DNA of 64,000 nt from assembly GCA_002813895.1 (NCBI GenBank), contig CP024912.1, positions 2,635,836 to 2,699,835 of the forward strand, given 5' to 3'. A program made the position numbers and the translations under genes. Below are positions 20,901-28,982 of this stretch, one piece after another. Under the pieces are notes generated by a model, which worked only from the letters and a program-made list of their open reading frames with translations, did no database searches and was not told the origin of the DNA. Each line of letters opens with the position of its first letter. Within the stretch, counting starts at the first letter, position 1. Source of the stretch: Cyanobacterium sp. HL-69. GTDB taxonomy: Bacteria > Cyanobacteriota > Cyanobacteriia > Cyanobacteriales > Cyanobacteriaceae.

Positions 20901-21595
20901 TGATTAATAAAGAAGGAGAAGACAGTAAAATTGTTTTTGATAACTTACAAGAACAACTAGAGCAAATTAATAAAGAAATTCGTAACGGACAAAAAAGACT
21001 AGAAGCCCTCGAACCTGTGAATATGTTAGCCCTAGAAGAGTATGAAAAAAACCAAGAAAGACTCAAAGAATTATCCGATAAACTGGCAACTTTAGAAGGA
21101 GAAAGAACTGAATTATTATTACGAGTAGAAAATTTTACTACCCTCAGATTAAGAGCATTTAAAGAAGCCTTTACTGCTGTAAATGAAAACTTTAAAACTA
21201 TTTTTGCCACCCTTTCGGAAGGGGATGGTTACTTAAAATTAGAAGATGAAAATAATCCTTTTAATGGTGGCTTAACCCTCGTTGCTCACCCCAAGGGAAA
21301 ACCCGTCACCCGCTTAAGTTCCATGTCTGGGGGAGAAAAATCTTTGACCGCCCTAAGTTTTATTTTCGCTTTGCAAAGATACCGCCCTTCTCCCTTTTAT
21401 GCCTTCGATGAAGTAGATATGTTTTTGGATGGGGCAAACGTAGAAAAACTCTCAAAAATGATTCAACAACAAGCAAAATTAGCTCAATTTATTGTGGTGA
21501 GTTTACGTCGCCCCATGATTGAAGCCTCCGAGCGCACCATAGGCGTAACTCAAGCCAGGGGGGCTTATACTCAAGTATTGGGGATAAAATTGTAA
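17963..21595 (+). CDS. smc: Chromosome segregation ATPase SMC
   Basis: A 1210-residue condensin subunit that organises and segregates the chromosome together with ScpA and ScpB. The N-terminal head has Walker A SGPNGSGKSNILDA (about 32-45). Two long Gln/Glu/Lys-rich coiled coils flank the hinge (about 540-690, GVCGLVAQLGQVE onward, GGSIN). The C-terminal head has the signature LSSMSGGEKSLTA and Walker B FYAFDEVDMFLD. The coiled coils are unusually rich in Gln and Asn, fitting the AT-rich genome. The ATG at 17963 gives the expected VYVKRVELSKFKSFG start. Confidence 0.96.
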   Translation: MVYVKRVELSKFKSFGGSNAVPFLPGFTVISGPNGSGKSNILDALLFCLGLASSKGMRADRLPDLINNSQKSNNKTLETIVSVTFDVSDFDDLDSFEAQNNEEEKESNIDLKSLTELKITRRLRVTKKGSYASTFYVNDQPCTATELQTQLNRLRIYPEGYNVVLQGDVTRIITMNVKERREIIDELAGVAEFDRKINQTKSTLDAVKQREEKCHIITQELSAYGEKLQEDSQKAAKYQKLKAKIQEKQQWAIVINWRYLQEKENQLNQEIIRLENEQENKQQELILITEKSAIALNRLEELNQEVKALGEEEQISIASKLATQKAKRQQLHQRQEELHKISQETIVNQKKSKASQQEYQQQLVTLNQQKEELENNQIPKLENDKNNLKQTLETLKQSAQQIASQSQAWVEKQTALNQEINHIQNQLNPQLTQKALLEERCQQLQTTIKNDNEQLAYLEAQINHQFHSQTDFEQDIKAIALTIENLTQKLTNFEQEITLNQETVNRLLIEQREKQRQLDKLEATKQAQQEAQGTYASKIILNSDLPGVCGLVAQLGQVETVYQLALEICAGGRLGFIVVEDDSIAAAGIKLLKEKKAGRATFLPLNKIKAPRIHQIGGIQYAQGYIDLAVNLITCEDKHYPIFAYVFGNTMVFSDLESARSFIGQQRIVTLDGELLEATGAMTGGSINKRNSLHFGTAINTDSAEVDMLYKRIQEIEDIIIQLNLKITEKRQKIKDFTEELNQGRQNKQKKQLDFEQWQKENNRLETEKEKIITNNAQNYQQLVDGKQELTNLEQNIPLLQNKLTEKQAQLKELESSYDNQEWQKLQVQIQNQELQLEEQQNLINKAQKTLQSLINQCIDIELKHTQNQEKLASLIEAQEQTATETKDNQQKLNQLEQEIKNYETQFQELAQKLATIKKARDTQEKELKKLENQQQQLSWNLEKLLLQHQESQTKLTELKTQLEEITPDLPNPLPDIPYLINKEGEDSKIVFDNLQEQLEQINKEIRNGQKRLEALEPVNMLALEEYEKNQERLKELSDKLATLEGERTELLLRVENFTTLRLRAFKEAFTAVNENFKTIFATLSEGDGYLKLEDENNPFNGGLTLVAHPKGKPVTRLSSMSGGEKSLTALSFIFALQRYRPSPFYAFDEVDMFLDGANVEKLSKMIQQQAKLAQFIVVSLRRPMIEASERTIGVTQARGAYTQVLGIKL

Positions 21596-21671
21596 TAAAA
21601 ATTTAAGTATCTTTTTGATTTTGCCGTGATATAAATAGATGATCACTTAAAGAAATAATCAGCTATCAAAA

Positions 21672-22550
21672 ATGTTAACAAAATTTTGGTTGTTGCAGTT
21701 ACCCGTTGACGAAATTCAAGTAGAAAGAGTCAACGTTTTTTTACAAACCATTAAAGAACAACTTGCCAATTTTGGTATTAAATTAGTAGGAGCAATTTTG
21801 CTCTGGATTGTCGGTCAATGGTTAATTAATAAAGGAGTTAAATTATTATCTCGCCTGTTAAAAAGACAGAATATTGATATAACCTTAATCGCCTATTTAA
21901 GTAACTTTATCATCGTTGCCCTAAAAATCATCCTCATTGTGGCGATTTTAGGCTATTTTGGCATCGAAACCACCTCTTTTGCGGCCCTACTCGCCGCCGC
22001 TGGTATCGCCATTGGTGCCGCTTGGGGAGGGCTTTTAGCCAACTTTGCAGCGGGAGTCTTTTTAATTCTATTTACTCCTTTTGCGGTAGGTGATTTTATC
22101 TCAGCGGCGGGGGTAACTGGTACAGTGGACGAGATTGGTTTATTTGTCACCACCATTAACACCCCTGATAATGTTAAAACCATTGTGGGTAATAACAGCA
22201 TCTTTTCTGATAACATTCAAAATTATTCGGCTAACCCTTATCGTCGTGTGGATTTAGTTGCCCAATTAAATCATAATGCCGATCATCAAGAAGCCATTGC
22301 TTTGTTAAAACAAAAACTTCCCACCATTGCCAATGTAATTGATGCACCCGCACCCACGGTGGAGATTTTGGAATTTAATTTAGCTGGCCCTGTTTTAGCT
22401 GTACGTCCTTATTGTAATAATGACCATTATTGGCAAGTCTATTTTGACACGAACAAACTAATCCGAGAAACCTTTGGAGAGGCTGGTTATCCGATTCCTG
22501 AACAACATTACGCCGTAAGAGGGTTTGAAAAAGTAAGTTCCCATGGATAA
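21672..22550 (+). CDS. Small-conductance mechanosensitive channel (MscS family)
   Basis: A 292-residue membrane protein: three N-terminal helices (about residues 30-135), the last being the Gly/Ala-rich pore helix AALLAAAGIAIGAAWGGLL, then the MscS beta domain (AVGDFISAAGVTGTVDEIG) and a C-terminal alpha/beta domain. These channels release solutes on hypo-osmotic shock. It starts with ATG at 21672, 76 bp after smc, and may have its own promoter. The following 165 bp lead into an insertion sequence. Confidence 0.88.
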   Translation: MLTKFWLLQLPVDEIQVERVNVFLQTIKEQLANFGIKLVGAILLWIVGQWLINKGVKLLSRLLKRQNIDITLIAYLSNFIIVALKIILIVAILGYFGIETTSFAALLAAAGIAIGAAWGGLLANFAAGVFLILFTPFAVGDFISAAGVTGTVDEIGLFVTTINTPDNVKTIVGNNSIFSDNIQNYSANPYRRVDLVAQLNHNADHQEAIALLKQKLPTIANVIDAPAPTVEILEFNLAGPVLAVRPYCNNDHYWQVYFDTNKLIRETFGEAGYPIPEQHYAVRGFEKVSSHG

Positions 22551-22671
22551 GAGGTATTAAGTGTTAGGTTAAAATCTCTGTAATATCAATTATTAGGATA
22601 ATATTGGTTTTCACAATTAAATCTCAGTACAGAACAAAAAAATAAAAAGAGGGGTTGCAATATTAGAAGGT

Positions 22672-22715
22672 AGGAGGTTTGATAGAAATTAACAAAAAAT
22701 CAAACAAATCCTCCT
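22672..22715 (+). promoter_or_regulatory. Leader hairpin hiding a Shine-Dalgarno-like AGGAGG
   Basis: AGGAGGTTTGAT (22672-22683) can pair with ATCAAA (22699-22704) and CCTCCT (22710-22715), leaving a CAAAT bulge. The second CCTCCT touches the transposase ATG. The AGGAGG itself is 38 bp from the ATG, so either translation starts without a normal site or the hairpin restrains it. Insertion sequences often limit transposase translation with such leaders. Confidence 0.45.
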
Positions 22716-23777
22716 ATGAATCAGGTTAACTTACTTCGTGATAGTTTGAAAAAACATTTACCATGGCACGGTGCAAGACTAAATTTTCTAGCATTATTTT
22801 TGATGGCATTGATTCGTGTGCGAACCGTTGATTTAACAAGTCTTTCCTTAGCTTTTCGTACCTGTGCTAAACCAGAATCGAGCTATAAGAGACTTCAACG
22901 ATTTTTTGCTAATTTTAACCTTGATTTGAGTCTAATTGCTAAAACCATAGTTTCCTTGATGAATATACCTCAACCATGGGTTTTAAGTATTGACCGAACA
23001 CAATGGTGTTTTGGCTCTACTTGTTTTAATATTTTTGTTTTGGGTATTGTTCATAAGGGTGTTGCTTTTCCCATCACTTGGACAATGTTAGAAAAGAAAG
23101 GTAATTCTAACAGTTGTGAAAGAATGGATTTATTGGATCAATTCTGGGAGATTTTTCCCACAGCTCAAGTATCCTATATTTGTGGTGATAGAGAGTTTAT
23201 CGGTAAGGAATGGTTGACTTATCTAATGATTGAACCTCAAATTCCTTTTCGTTTGAGGATTAAAGCAGATCATAAGATTGGTGATGGGCAAAAAAGTCTG
23301 GCCTCATCAATTCTTTTTGCTCATCTTCGAATGGGGGAATCTCAAACTCTTTCAGGTAAACGTTGGGTTTGGGGAAGACAAGTTTATGTGTCTGCTTTAC
23401 GTTTAGAAGATGGGGAGTTACTAATTGTAATTAGCAATGACTCTGGGAAGAGTGCAATTGCTGATTACGCTCATCGATGGAGCATTGAAACACTATTCGG
23501 GATGTTTAAAACCAGAGGATTTCATTTAGAATCTACTCATTTTAATCAGCCAGAAAGACTAAGTAAATTGTTCGCATTAATGAGTTTAGCTCTGTGTTGG
23601 GCAATTTTAATAGGAGAATGGTTACATGAACAGATACCATTAAAAATCAAAAAACATGGTCGGCGAGTAAAAAGTATTTTTCGTTATGGACTCGACCATC
23701 TAAGAATGATCTTTCTTGACATCGATCTAAAACAGAATGAATTTATAAGATGTTTAAATTTTTTGTCCTGTACTTAG
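22716..23777 (+). CDS. IS4-family transposase
   Basis: A 353-residue DDE transposase. Catalytic residues are visible: first Asp in VLSIDRTQW (about 93), second Asp in YICGDREFIG (about 147) and the Glu in YAHRWSIETLFGMFK. That last stretch fits the Y-(2)-R-(3)-E-(6)-K signature of the IS4 family exactly. The frame is intact from ATG to the stop inside the right inverted repeat, so the element may be active. Confidence 0.92.
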   Translation: MNQVNLLRDSLKKHLPWHGARLNFLALFLMALIRVRTVDLTSLSLAFRTCAKPESSYKRLQRFFANFNLDLSLIAKTIVSLMNIPQPWVLSIDRTQWCFGSTCFNIFVLGIVHKGVAFPITWTMLEKKGNSNSCERMDLLDQFWEIFPTAQVSYICGDREFIGKEWLTYLMIEPQIPFRLRIKADHKIGDGQKSLASSILFAHLRMGESQTLSGKRWVWGRQVYVSALRLEDGELLIVISNDSGKSAIADYAHRWSIETLFGMFKTRGFHLESTHFNQPERLSKLFALMSLALCWAILIGEWLHEQIPLKIKKHGRRVKSIFRYGLDHLRMIFLDIDLKQNEFIRCLNFLSCT

Positions 23778-23913
23778 GTAAATATTTAAAATATTCGTAG
23801 TTACGCACATCAAAAAACAAGGTAGAGTAGGCAGAACAATAATCATCAATGACCGGCACCGTGTCCATGGGATTTCTAGGTAAATGTTTTCTAATTTGCT
23901 GAGCTACATCCAT
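23778..23913 (-). pseudogene. N-terminal remnant of an IS701-like transposase
   Basis: On the minus strand an ATG at 23911-23913 opens 45 codons that look like the start of the cyanobacterial IS701-type transposases (MDVAQQIRKHLPRNP, then DDYCSAYSTLFFDVRNYEYF and KYL). The frame then runs into the right end of the IS4 element. On the far side of the element (below 22623) the same frame continues for only about 19 codons before a stop and does not look like the rest of the transposase. The old element is therefore truncated. Family assignment is from memory. Confidence 0.5.
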
Positions 23914-24048
23914 TGCTGTGAGTACCTTTAATTTTTATTATTATTCTACATTTTTATTCCTCTTTTCGGAAAGTGACAAAAAAGGGATATAATAGCTTTC
24001 TGGTCAATTATATCCGTCATTTCATCTAATTTACTGTTCGCTTTTTGT

Positions 24049-24074
24049 GGTGGATAACACGAATATTATCCACC
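24049..24074. other. Hairpin downstream of chlD
   Basis: GGTGGATAA (24049-24057) and TTATCCACC (24066-24074) form a nine-pair stem, extendable by two pairs, with an eight-base loop, 12 bp after the chlD stop. It lacks a T run on the minus strand, so it is either a weak terminator or an mRNA 3' stabiliser. Confidence 0.45.
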
Positions 24075-24085
24075 GCATAAATAAA

Positions 24086-26128
24086 CTACTTCATATCAGA
24101 AATAGCACCTTTAGCCATATTGGCGATCGCCTGATCCGTTGCTTTAGGTAGCTGATAATAAGTACCCCCTGCGGTTTTTGCCAACTCCTTACCAAAACCA
24201 GTGGAGACAAACTTCTTCTCCGTGTCGATTACCAACAACTTCATGCCCACACCTCGAATTTTGGCAGCAATTTCCAGTAACTCCGCCTTAATATCAGGCT
24301 TTTCCCCTTCAGGGATTTCATCCCCCAAAGAACGAGCGAGGGGAATATTCCCCCGTCCATCGGTAATAGCCACAATTACCACCTGTCCAATATCCCCAGA
24401 CATTTGGGCATTCATCCCCACATGAACCGCTTGGGTAAGGGCATGGGATAGGGGCGAACCACCGCCACAGGGGAGGGTTTCTAGGCGTAAACGAGCGAGG
24501 GTAATAGAACGGGTGGGGGGTAACAATACATCCGCCTGTTCTCCTCGGAAGGGAATCAGAGCCACCTGATCTCGATTTTCGTAGGCTTCGGTAAGAAGAC
24601 GCATTACAGCACCCTTTGCCGACTGCATTCGATTGAGAGCCATAGAACCTGACGCATCCACCACAAAGACGATTAAAGCCCCTGCTTTGCGTACGAGACG
24701 TTTTGACCTCAAATCACTCCGTTCCACGATGACACGGCGATCTGGATAGCGTTCTCGGCGACTTTTTTGGTAGGGTGCAGAGGCTCTGAGGGTGGCATCT
24801 ACGGCAATGCGGGTAACTTTACCCTTGGGTAACATGGGTTTGATATAGCGCCCCCTATCGTCGGAAAAGATCATATTACGAGCGCCCGATTTTCCTTGTC
24901 GTTGCATCTGTTGGGCAAAATAAAGCACACTGGGATCTAAGATTACCCCTTCTACATCAAAGACAAATTCTTCTGGAATTTGGGGTGCTTCCTGTTCGTC
25001 CTGATTATCCTCATTTTGTTTATCTTCCTCTTGCTCATCCTGATTATCTTGTTCTTCCTCTCCTTCATCCCCTTGATCTTGAGATTGGGGCGGTGGTGGT
25101 GGTGGGGGGGGTTGCATCTGATCTTCGGGGGGTTGCTGTTGTATCATGGTAGAGCGGGGTACGATGACCAACTCTACAGCTTTACGCAGATCATCAGCAC
25201 TGACATTATTCCTCCCCTCAAGGGCGGCCGCCGCCATGGCTACCCTCACGGCAAAAATTTCGGCTCTATGTCCTTCTACAACACCTCTGACGGCTTCTTG
25301 GACGAGGTATTGAACTTGTTCGGTGCTGATGCTTACTTCTTTAATCCATTCCCTTGCTAGGATAATTTCCGTGCGTAGAGCGTCCATATCTTCGTCATAC
25401 TGTTGCAGGAATTTAATAGGGGAAGAAGCATAGTCGATAACTTGATCTACTGCTTGGACTCTTTCATCCAATGCCAATACTCCATCGGCACTAAGGGCGA
25501 TCGCAATGCGGTCTAGTAAATGTTCCCGTAATGCTCCTTCTTCGGGGTTGTAGGTAGCAATCAAGAGGGGGCGACAAGGGTGAGAAAAACTAATCCCCTC
25601 CCTTTCAATCTGATTTCTACCATCGGTTAATACCGTCAAAAGTTGGTTAGCAATTTGTTCATCAAGGAGGTTCAATTCATCGATATATAAAACCCCTCGA
25701 TGGGCTTTGGCTAACAACCCCGGTTGGAATATTGGTTCACCCTGTTTAACTGATTCTTCCACATCCACCGAACCCAAAAGCCTATCTTCCGTGGCATTGA
25801 GGGGAATTTGCACGAAAGGTGCAGCGATAACTTCTGTGGGAATTTCTTCCCTAGGGGTATCACCATATTTTTCAAGGGTTTCGTTATCCCATTCATCTCG
25901 GTTATCGGGATTACAGTTAAAGCGACTGCCTTTGATAACTTCGATGGGGGGTAAAAGGGAGTGAACACCTCTTGCCATGACCGATTTGGCTGTACCTCGT
26001 TTACCGGCGATCGCAATTCCCCCCAAAGCAGGGTCAACCGCCGCCAAAAGTAGGGCGGTTTTAATAGCTTGTTGTCCGATAACTGCCGTTAAAGGAAAAT
26101 TTATATCTTTAGTAGTTAATGTTGGCAT
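24086..26128 (-). CDS. chlD: Magnesium chelatase subunit D
   Basis: A subunit of the ATP-dependent chelatase (ChlI-ChlD-ChlH) that inserts Mg2+ into protoporphyrin IX, the first committed step to chlorophyll. Residues 1-330 form an AAA+ domain ([16 protein letters not shown] as Walker A-like loop, [13 protein letters not shown] as Walker B-like). A Pro-rich then acidic linker follows (about 335-390), with an octaproline run and long Glu/Asp/Gln stretch. Residues about 485-680 are the integrin I domain with the MIDAS motif DASGSM. Length 680 is usual. A fragment of the same 5' end recurs at 29.0-29.2 kb. Confidence 0.96.
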   Translation of the reverse strand: MPTLTTKDINFPLTAVIGQQAIKTALLLAAVDPALGGIAIAGKRGTAKSVMARGVHSLLPPIEVIKGSRFNCNPDNRDEWDNETLEKYGDTPREEIPTEVIAAPFVQIPLNATEDRLLGSVDVEESVKQGEPIFQPGLLAKAHRGVLYIDELNLLDEQIANQLLTVLTDGRNQIEREGISFSHPCRPLLIATYNPEEGALREHLLDRIAIALSADGVLALDERVQAVDQVIDYASSPIKFLQQYDEDMDALRTEIILAREWIKEVSISTEQVQYLVQEAVRGVVEGHRAEIFAVRVAMAAAALEGRNNVSADDLRKAVELVIVPRSTMIQQQPPEDQMQPPPPPPPPQSQDQGDEGEEEQDNQDEQEEDKQNEDNQDEQEAPQIPEEFVFDVEGVILDPSVLYFAQQMQRQGKSGARNMIFSDDRGRYIKPMLPKGKVTRIAVDATLRASAPYQKSRRERYPDRRVIVERSDLRSKRLVRKAGALIVFVVDASGSMALNRMQSAKGAVMRLLTEAYENRDQVALIPFRGEQADVLLPPTRSITLARLRLETLPCGGGSPLSHALTQAVHVGMNAQMSGDIGQVVIVAITDGRGNIPLARSLGDEIPEGEKPDIKAELLEIAAKIRGVGMKLLVIDTEKKFVSTGFGKELAKTAGGTYYQLPKATDQAIANMAKGAISDMK

Positions 26129-26398
26129 TAATATAAGTAATAACTATAATTGCAATGTTACTCAAACCTATATTTTACCGTACATTGGTGATTGACTTGC
26201 TTTGTTGCTGATTGAGTATCCAAAATTTTCAAGGATTTTTTTGCCAAAATTCATTAGCTGAAGAATGACCAAGTATATATTCTACTACTCTAATTTTGTG
26301 GGTTAATTCAGAAAGAATGAAGTTAACTTTTTATTCTCAAGTAAAATCAATTTAATAACATTTTTTAGGCTTTACTTTGCTTCTCCAAATAATTGCAG
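26129..26398 (-). promoter_or_regulatory. chlD upstream region
   Basis: This 270-bp AT-rich spacer should carry the chlD promoter. The segment with ACCGTACATT (26177-26186) recurs upstream of the truncated chlD copy (29211-29220), so the duplicated block includes regulatory DNA. I see no other feature. Confidence 0.45.
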
Positions 26399-26794
26399 TT
26401 AATTATTCTTTTTTAAAATTTTTTGTTCAATTAAGCTAATAATTTCTATGGTACTTCTCAATTTACTTGGTTTGACTATAGACTCATCACTAATATGAAC
26501 ATGATGAGGGAAATTAGCTAAATCAGGAAAATGTTTAACATTGTCCCATCTTTTTATCAGCTTTTCTTTATTCACATTCATCCACTGATAGCGATAATCT
26601 GCTGATATACACTGTTTATTCTCTATTTTAAAAAACTCTGCGACTTCCAGAAAATCTCCGTTCTTCAGTGTAATCTTAGCTCTAAAATAACCTTGATCTT
26701 GGATAGCTTTTTCTTTAACTATTTCTACTGTCTCAATTATTTTACTTGTATTTAATATTTCCTTGATTTTATTAATATAATTTTGACTAATCAT
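26399..26794 (-). CDS. TumE-type toxin (DUF6516-like)
   Basis: A small protein with the hallmarks of the TumE toxin family as I know it: YFRAKITLKNGDFLEVAEFF, SADYRYQWM, RWDNVKHFPDLANFPHHVH. I choose the ATG at 26794 (131 residues, MISQNYINKIKEIL) over an upstream start at 26866. The upstream start would overlap the previous gene by 70 bp, while 26794 starts 2 bp after that gene's stop. The adjacent small coiled gene is the likely antitoxin. Biochemical activity is unknown; toxin identity is inference from family and pairing. Confidence 0.7.
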   Translation of the reverse strand: MISQNYINKIKEILNTSKIIETVEIVKEKAIQDQGYFRAKITLKNGDFLEVAEFFKIENKQCISADYRYQWMNVNKEKLIKRWDNVKHFPDLANFPHHVHISDESIVKPSKLRSTIEIISLIEQKILKKNN

Positions 26795-26796
26795 TT

Positions 26797-27117
26797 TTAT
26801 AACTGAGATTGAAGTAGATTTAATCTCTCGTGCAATGAATGCCACATTTGATAGTATGCTTTCCATTCGACAAAATCTATATCATCACCTAAAATTCCTT
26901 TTTCAAACTGTTCATAAAATTGCTCCGATGACATTTTATATTGTTGTTCAAATGCTTTTAAATCAATCTTTATATCTTTAATTTGTTGCTCAATATTGTC
27001 AATTTCTGTCAAAAAAATGTTTCTCAGTGCAGAAATAAAGGTATCACTATAGGAACCTTCTTGAGAGATATTAGTTAGGATTTGAAGTTGATTGAGTATC
27101 TTTTCTTGAGTAGCCAT
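26797..27117 (-). CDS. Putative antitoxin partner of the TumE-type toxin
   Basis: A 106-residue, highly helical, acidic protein. The N-terminal half is coil-like; the C-terminal half has MSSEQFYEQFEKGILGDDIDFVEW, a pattern seen in small proteins paired with this toxin family, and ends in a leucine-rich helix (HERLNLLQSQL). It is the first gene of the pair and ends 2 bp before the toxin start, typical of translationally coupled toxin-antitoxin genes. No DNA-binding motif is obvious. Confidence 0.6.
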   Translation of the reverse strand: MATQEKILNQLQILTNISQEGSYSDTFISALRNIFLTEIDNIEQQIKDIKIDLKAFEQQYKMSSEQFYEQFEKGILGDDIDFVEWKAYYQMWHSLHERLNLLQSQL

Positions 27118-27233
27118 TTTTCTGTTACCTTTTTGAATTGTAAGTTAATTAAATTACTATCTAGTTATCCGTATTTTAGCTATATTAGTAATGATTTTAT
27201 AGAATAATTATTATGTTTAATGAATGGAAATTA

Positions 27234-27254
27234 GTGGGCAGTGCATTGCCCTAC
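27234..27254. repeat. REP-like palindrome, copy 1
   Basis: GTGGGCAGTGCATTGCCCTAC is an imperfect palindrome about 35 bp past the kinase stop. Related sequences occur at 32024-32040 and 45514-45533, always next to a gene end. Confidence 0.6.
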
Positions 27255-27288
27255 GTTATTGAGAGGGAAAAGAATCAACAATTAATGG

Positions 27289-28908
27289 CTACCCCTGAAA
27301 AATAATACGAAAACCGATTATATTGCTAATCACCATATGCACATAATAAGATTTACGACGTGCAGAGGATCTGCATTGCTTGGATCGGCTATACCACGAG
27401 CCACCACGCATTATTTTATGAAGCGGAGCCGATTTATGAAGCCAAGACGATTTATGAAGCCAAGACGATTTATGAAGCCAAACACTACCATCAGTAGGAG
27501 CATTTCTATAGTTATCATGCCAAGTATCAGCGCACCATTCCCAGATGTTACCGTGCATATCGTATAAACCAAAGCCATTAGGCGGAAAACTTCCCACAGG
27601 AGTTGTTTGTTTACGGTATTGGTCTTTTTTCCCGTTACCATAGGCATAAGTAGCATCATAATTGGCTAAATCATCACTAAGGGTTTCTCCAAAATAAAAG
27701 GGTGTCGTTGTACCTGCACGACAAGCATATTCCCATTGTGCTTCGCTAGGTAATTGGTATTGTTTTCCCATTTTTTTTGATAGTTGCTGACAAAATAAGT
27801 TTGCCATAATCCAAGAAACAGAGTCCACAGGGTTATTATGATGCCCTTTAAACCAAGAAGGATTTTCTCCTCCCATAATGGCTTGATATTGAGCTTGAGT
27901 AATGGGATATTTTGCCATATAAAAGGCTTCTAAATTTACTCGATGCTGAGGATACTCAGACTCATAAGCACCCTTCTCCTCAGTATTAGCTCCCATCAAA
28001 AAAGTACCAGCAGGGATATAAACCATTTCTAAGTTAACTCCATTACCCAAGTTTTCCACAAAATCTTTGCCTTCATTGACAGAGATTGCAGGGGATTGAT
28101 TACCAGATAAAGCGTTTAAAACTTGTGATGCTGTCCATCTTTGCCTTCTTTCCTTCTGTAAACAACCCTCGACAATGGGCTTAAATTCACTGGGTAAAGG
28201 AGGAATTTTTATGTTTCCTTTCATCACCTGCCCCATCAACTTATGATTGTTATTCTCAAAATTATAGGGTAATTCATCGGTGAGCATTTCCACTAACATA
28301 ATACCCAATGACCACATATCCCAAGCAGAAGAAATTTCACCATCGAAGGCTTCAGGAGGCATATAAACGATAGTACCTGCGGTGTTGATAGTTTGAGTAT
28401 AACTGTTATTATTTAACTGACGAATTAGCCCAAAATCCGATAATTTCCATTGTTGATTTACAGAGAGAATATTGGCAGGTTTTAAGTCACGATGCACTCG
28501 ACTATTTTCATGGAGAAATGTTAAACCTCTGGCTACTTGTATCGTAATGTCTTTGACGGTATCTGTTGTTAATTTGCCTATGGTAATTTTTTCATCTAAA
28601 CTACCATTCGCCAATTCCATAGCTAAATACAGCATTTCGGTATTAAAAAATTCACATTCACCGACACCATAAGAACGAATTAAGTAGGGATGTTCTAATG
28701 CTCTGGCGGTTAATAATTCTTGTAATTGCTCATCACTACTTTCGGGAATAATTTTGATAGCAACTTCTTTAACGGGGGTATTGCGCACCATTTCACTAGC
28801 TTGAAAAACTCCCCCAAAGCCACCGACACCAATAAATTTATCGAGACGATAAGAGCCTATTTTTTGCCCCACTATTCCCCATAACATCTTCTCTAAAATA
28901 GGATTCAT
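27289..28908 (-). CDS. Ser/Thr kinase fused to an FGE/sulfatase-modifying fold
   Basis: Residues 1-270 form a Hanks-type protein kinase: glycine loop IGVGGFGGVF, Lys in VAIKIIPES, catalytic HRDLKPAN, SDFG, and GTIVYMPPEA. Residues about 285-539 form an FGE (formylglycine-generating-enzyme) fold: MVYIPAGTFLMG, YPITQAQYQAIMG, QLPSEAQWEYACRAG, GLYDMHGNIWEWC, RGGSW and IGFRI. The catalytic cysteines of true FGE are not obvious, so this is probably a binding domain. Two oddities: a hexapeptide repeat before RGGSW, and an unusual residue mix between RGGSW and IGFR that recalls variable regions of diversity-generating retroelements. It lies between the toxin pair and a chlD fragment. Confidence 0.9.
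   Translation of the reverse strand: MNPILEKMLWGIVGQKIGSYRLDKFIGVGGFGGVFQASEMVRNTPVKEVAIKIIPESSDEQLQELLTARALEHPYLIRSYGVGECEFFNTEMLYLAMELANGSLDEKITIGKLTTDTVKDITIQVARGLTFLHENSRVHRDLKPANILSVNQQWKLSDFGLIRQLNNNSYTQTINTAGTIVYMPPEAFDGEISSAWDMWSLGIMLVEMLTDELPYNFENNNHKLMGQVMKGNIKIPPLPSEFKPIVEGCLQKERRQRWTASQVLNALSGNQSPAISVNEGKDFVENLGNGVNLEMVYIPAGTFLMGANTEEKGAYESEYPQHRVNLEAFYMAKYPITQAQYQAIMGGENPSWFKGHHNNPVDSVSWIMANLFCQQLSKKMGKQYQLPSEAQWEYACRAGTTTPFYFGETLSDDLANYDATYAYGNGKKDQYRKQTTPVGSFPPNGFGLYDMHGNIWEWCADTWHDNYRNAPTDGSVWLHKSSWLHKSSWLHKSAPLHKIMRGGSWYSRSKQCRSSARRKSYYVHMVISNIIGFRIIFQG
27415..27486 (-). repeat. Four 18-bp tandem repeats within the kinase-FGE gene
   Basis: Four head-to-tail 18-bp units (consensus TTTATGAAGCCAAGACGA on the plus strand) lie in frame. 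They encode SVWLHK, SSWLHK, SSWLHK and SAPLHK on the minus strand. Units 2 and 3 are identical; unit 1 and unit 4 carry changes. The repeat replaces the normal loop just before RGGSW in the FGE fold. Confidence 0.95.
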
Positions 28909-28982
28909 CTCGTTTAATCTGACTGTTGCAATTACACTTTATTTTTAGTTTAGCTAAAGTTTGTTCATGGTTTACGTTAAGT

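Larger units (their letters stand above)
22623..23777 (+). mobile_element. IS4-family insertion sequence, 1155 bp
   Basis: Imperfect terminal inverted repeats of about 19 bp bound the element: CTCAGTACAGAACAAAAAA at 22623-22641 and the complement of CTAAGTACAGGACAAAAAA ending at 23777. The transposase stop codon TAG is the last three bases of the right repeat. TAAAT borders the left end (22618-22622) and recurs one base beyond the right end (23779-23783), a possible short target duplication. It lies inside the remnant of another transposase on the minus strand. Confidence 0.85.

Noticed and set aside
22618-23783. TAAAT as a proven target duplication of the IS4 element
   Set aside because: The right copy is offset by one base from the inverted repeat end, and IS4 elements usually make longer duplications; chance is possible in AT-rich DNA.
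24980-25360. 126-residue plus-strand frame opposite chlD
   Set aside because: It is the complement of the Pro- and Glu-rich chlD linker, which gives artificial Leu/Ile runs.
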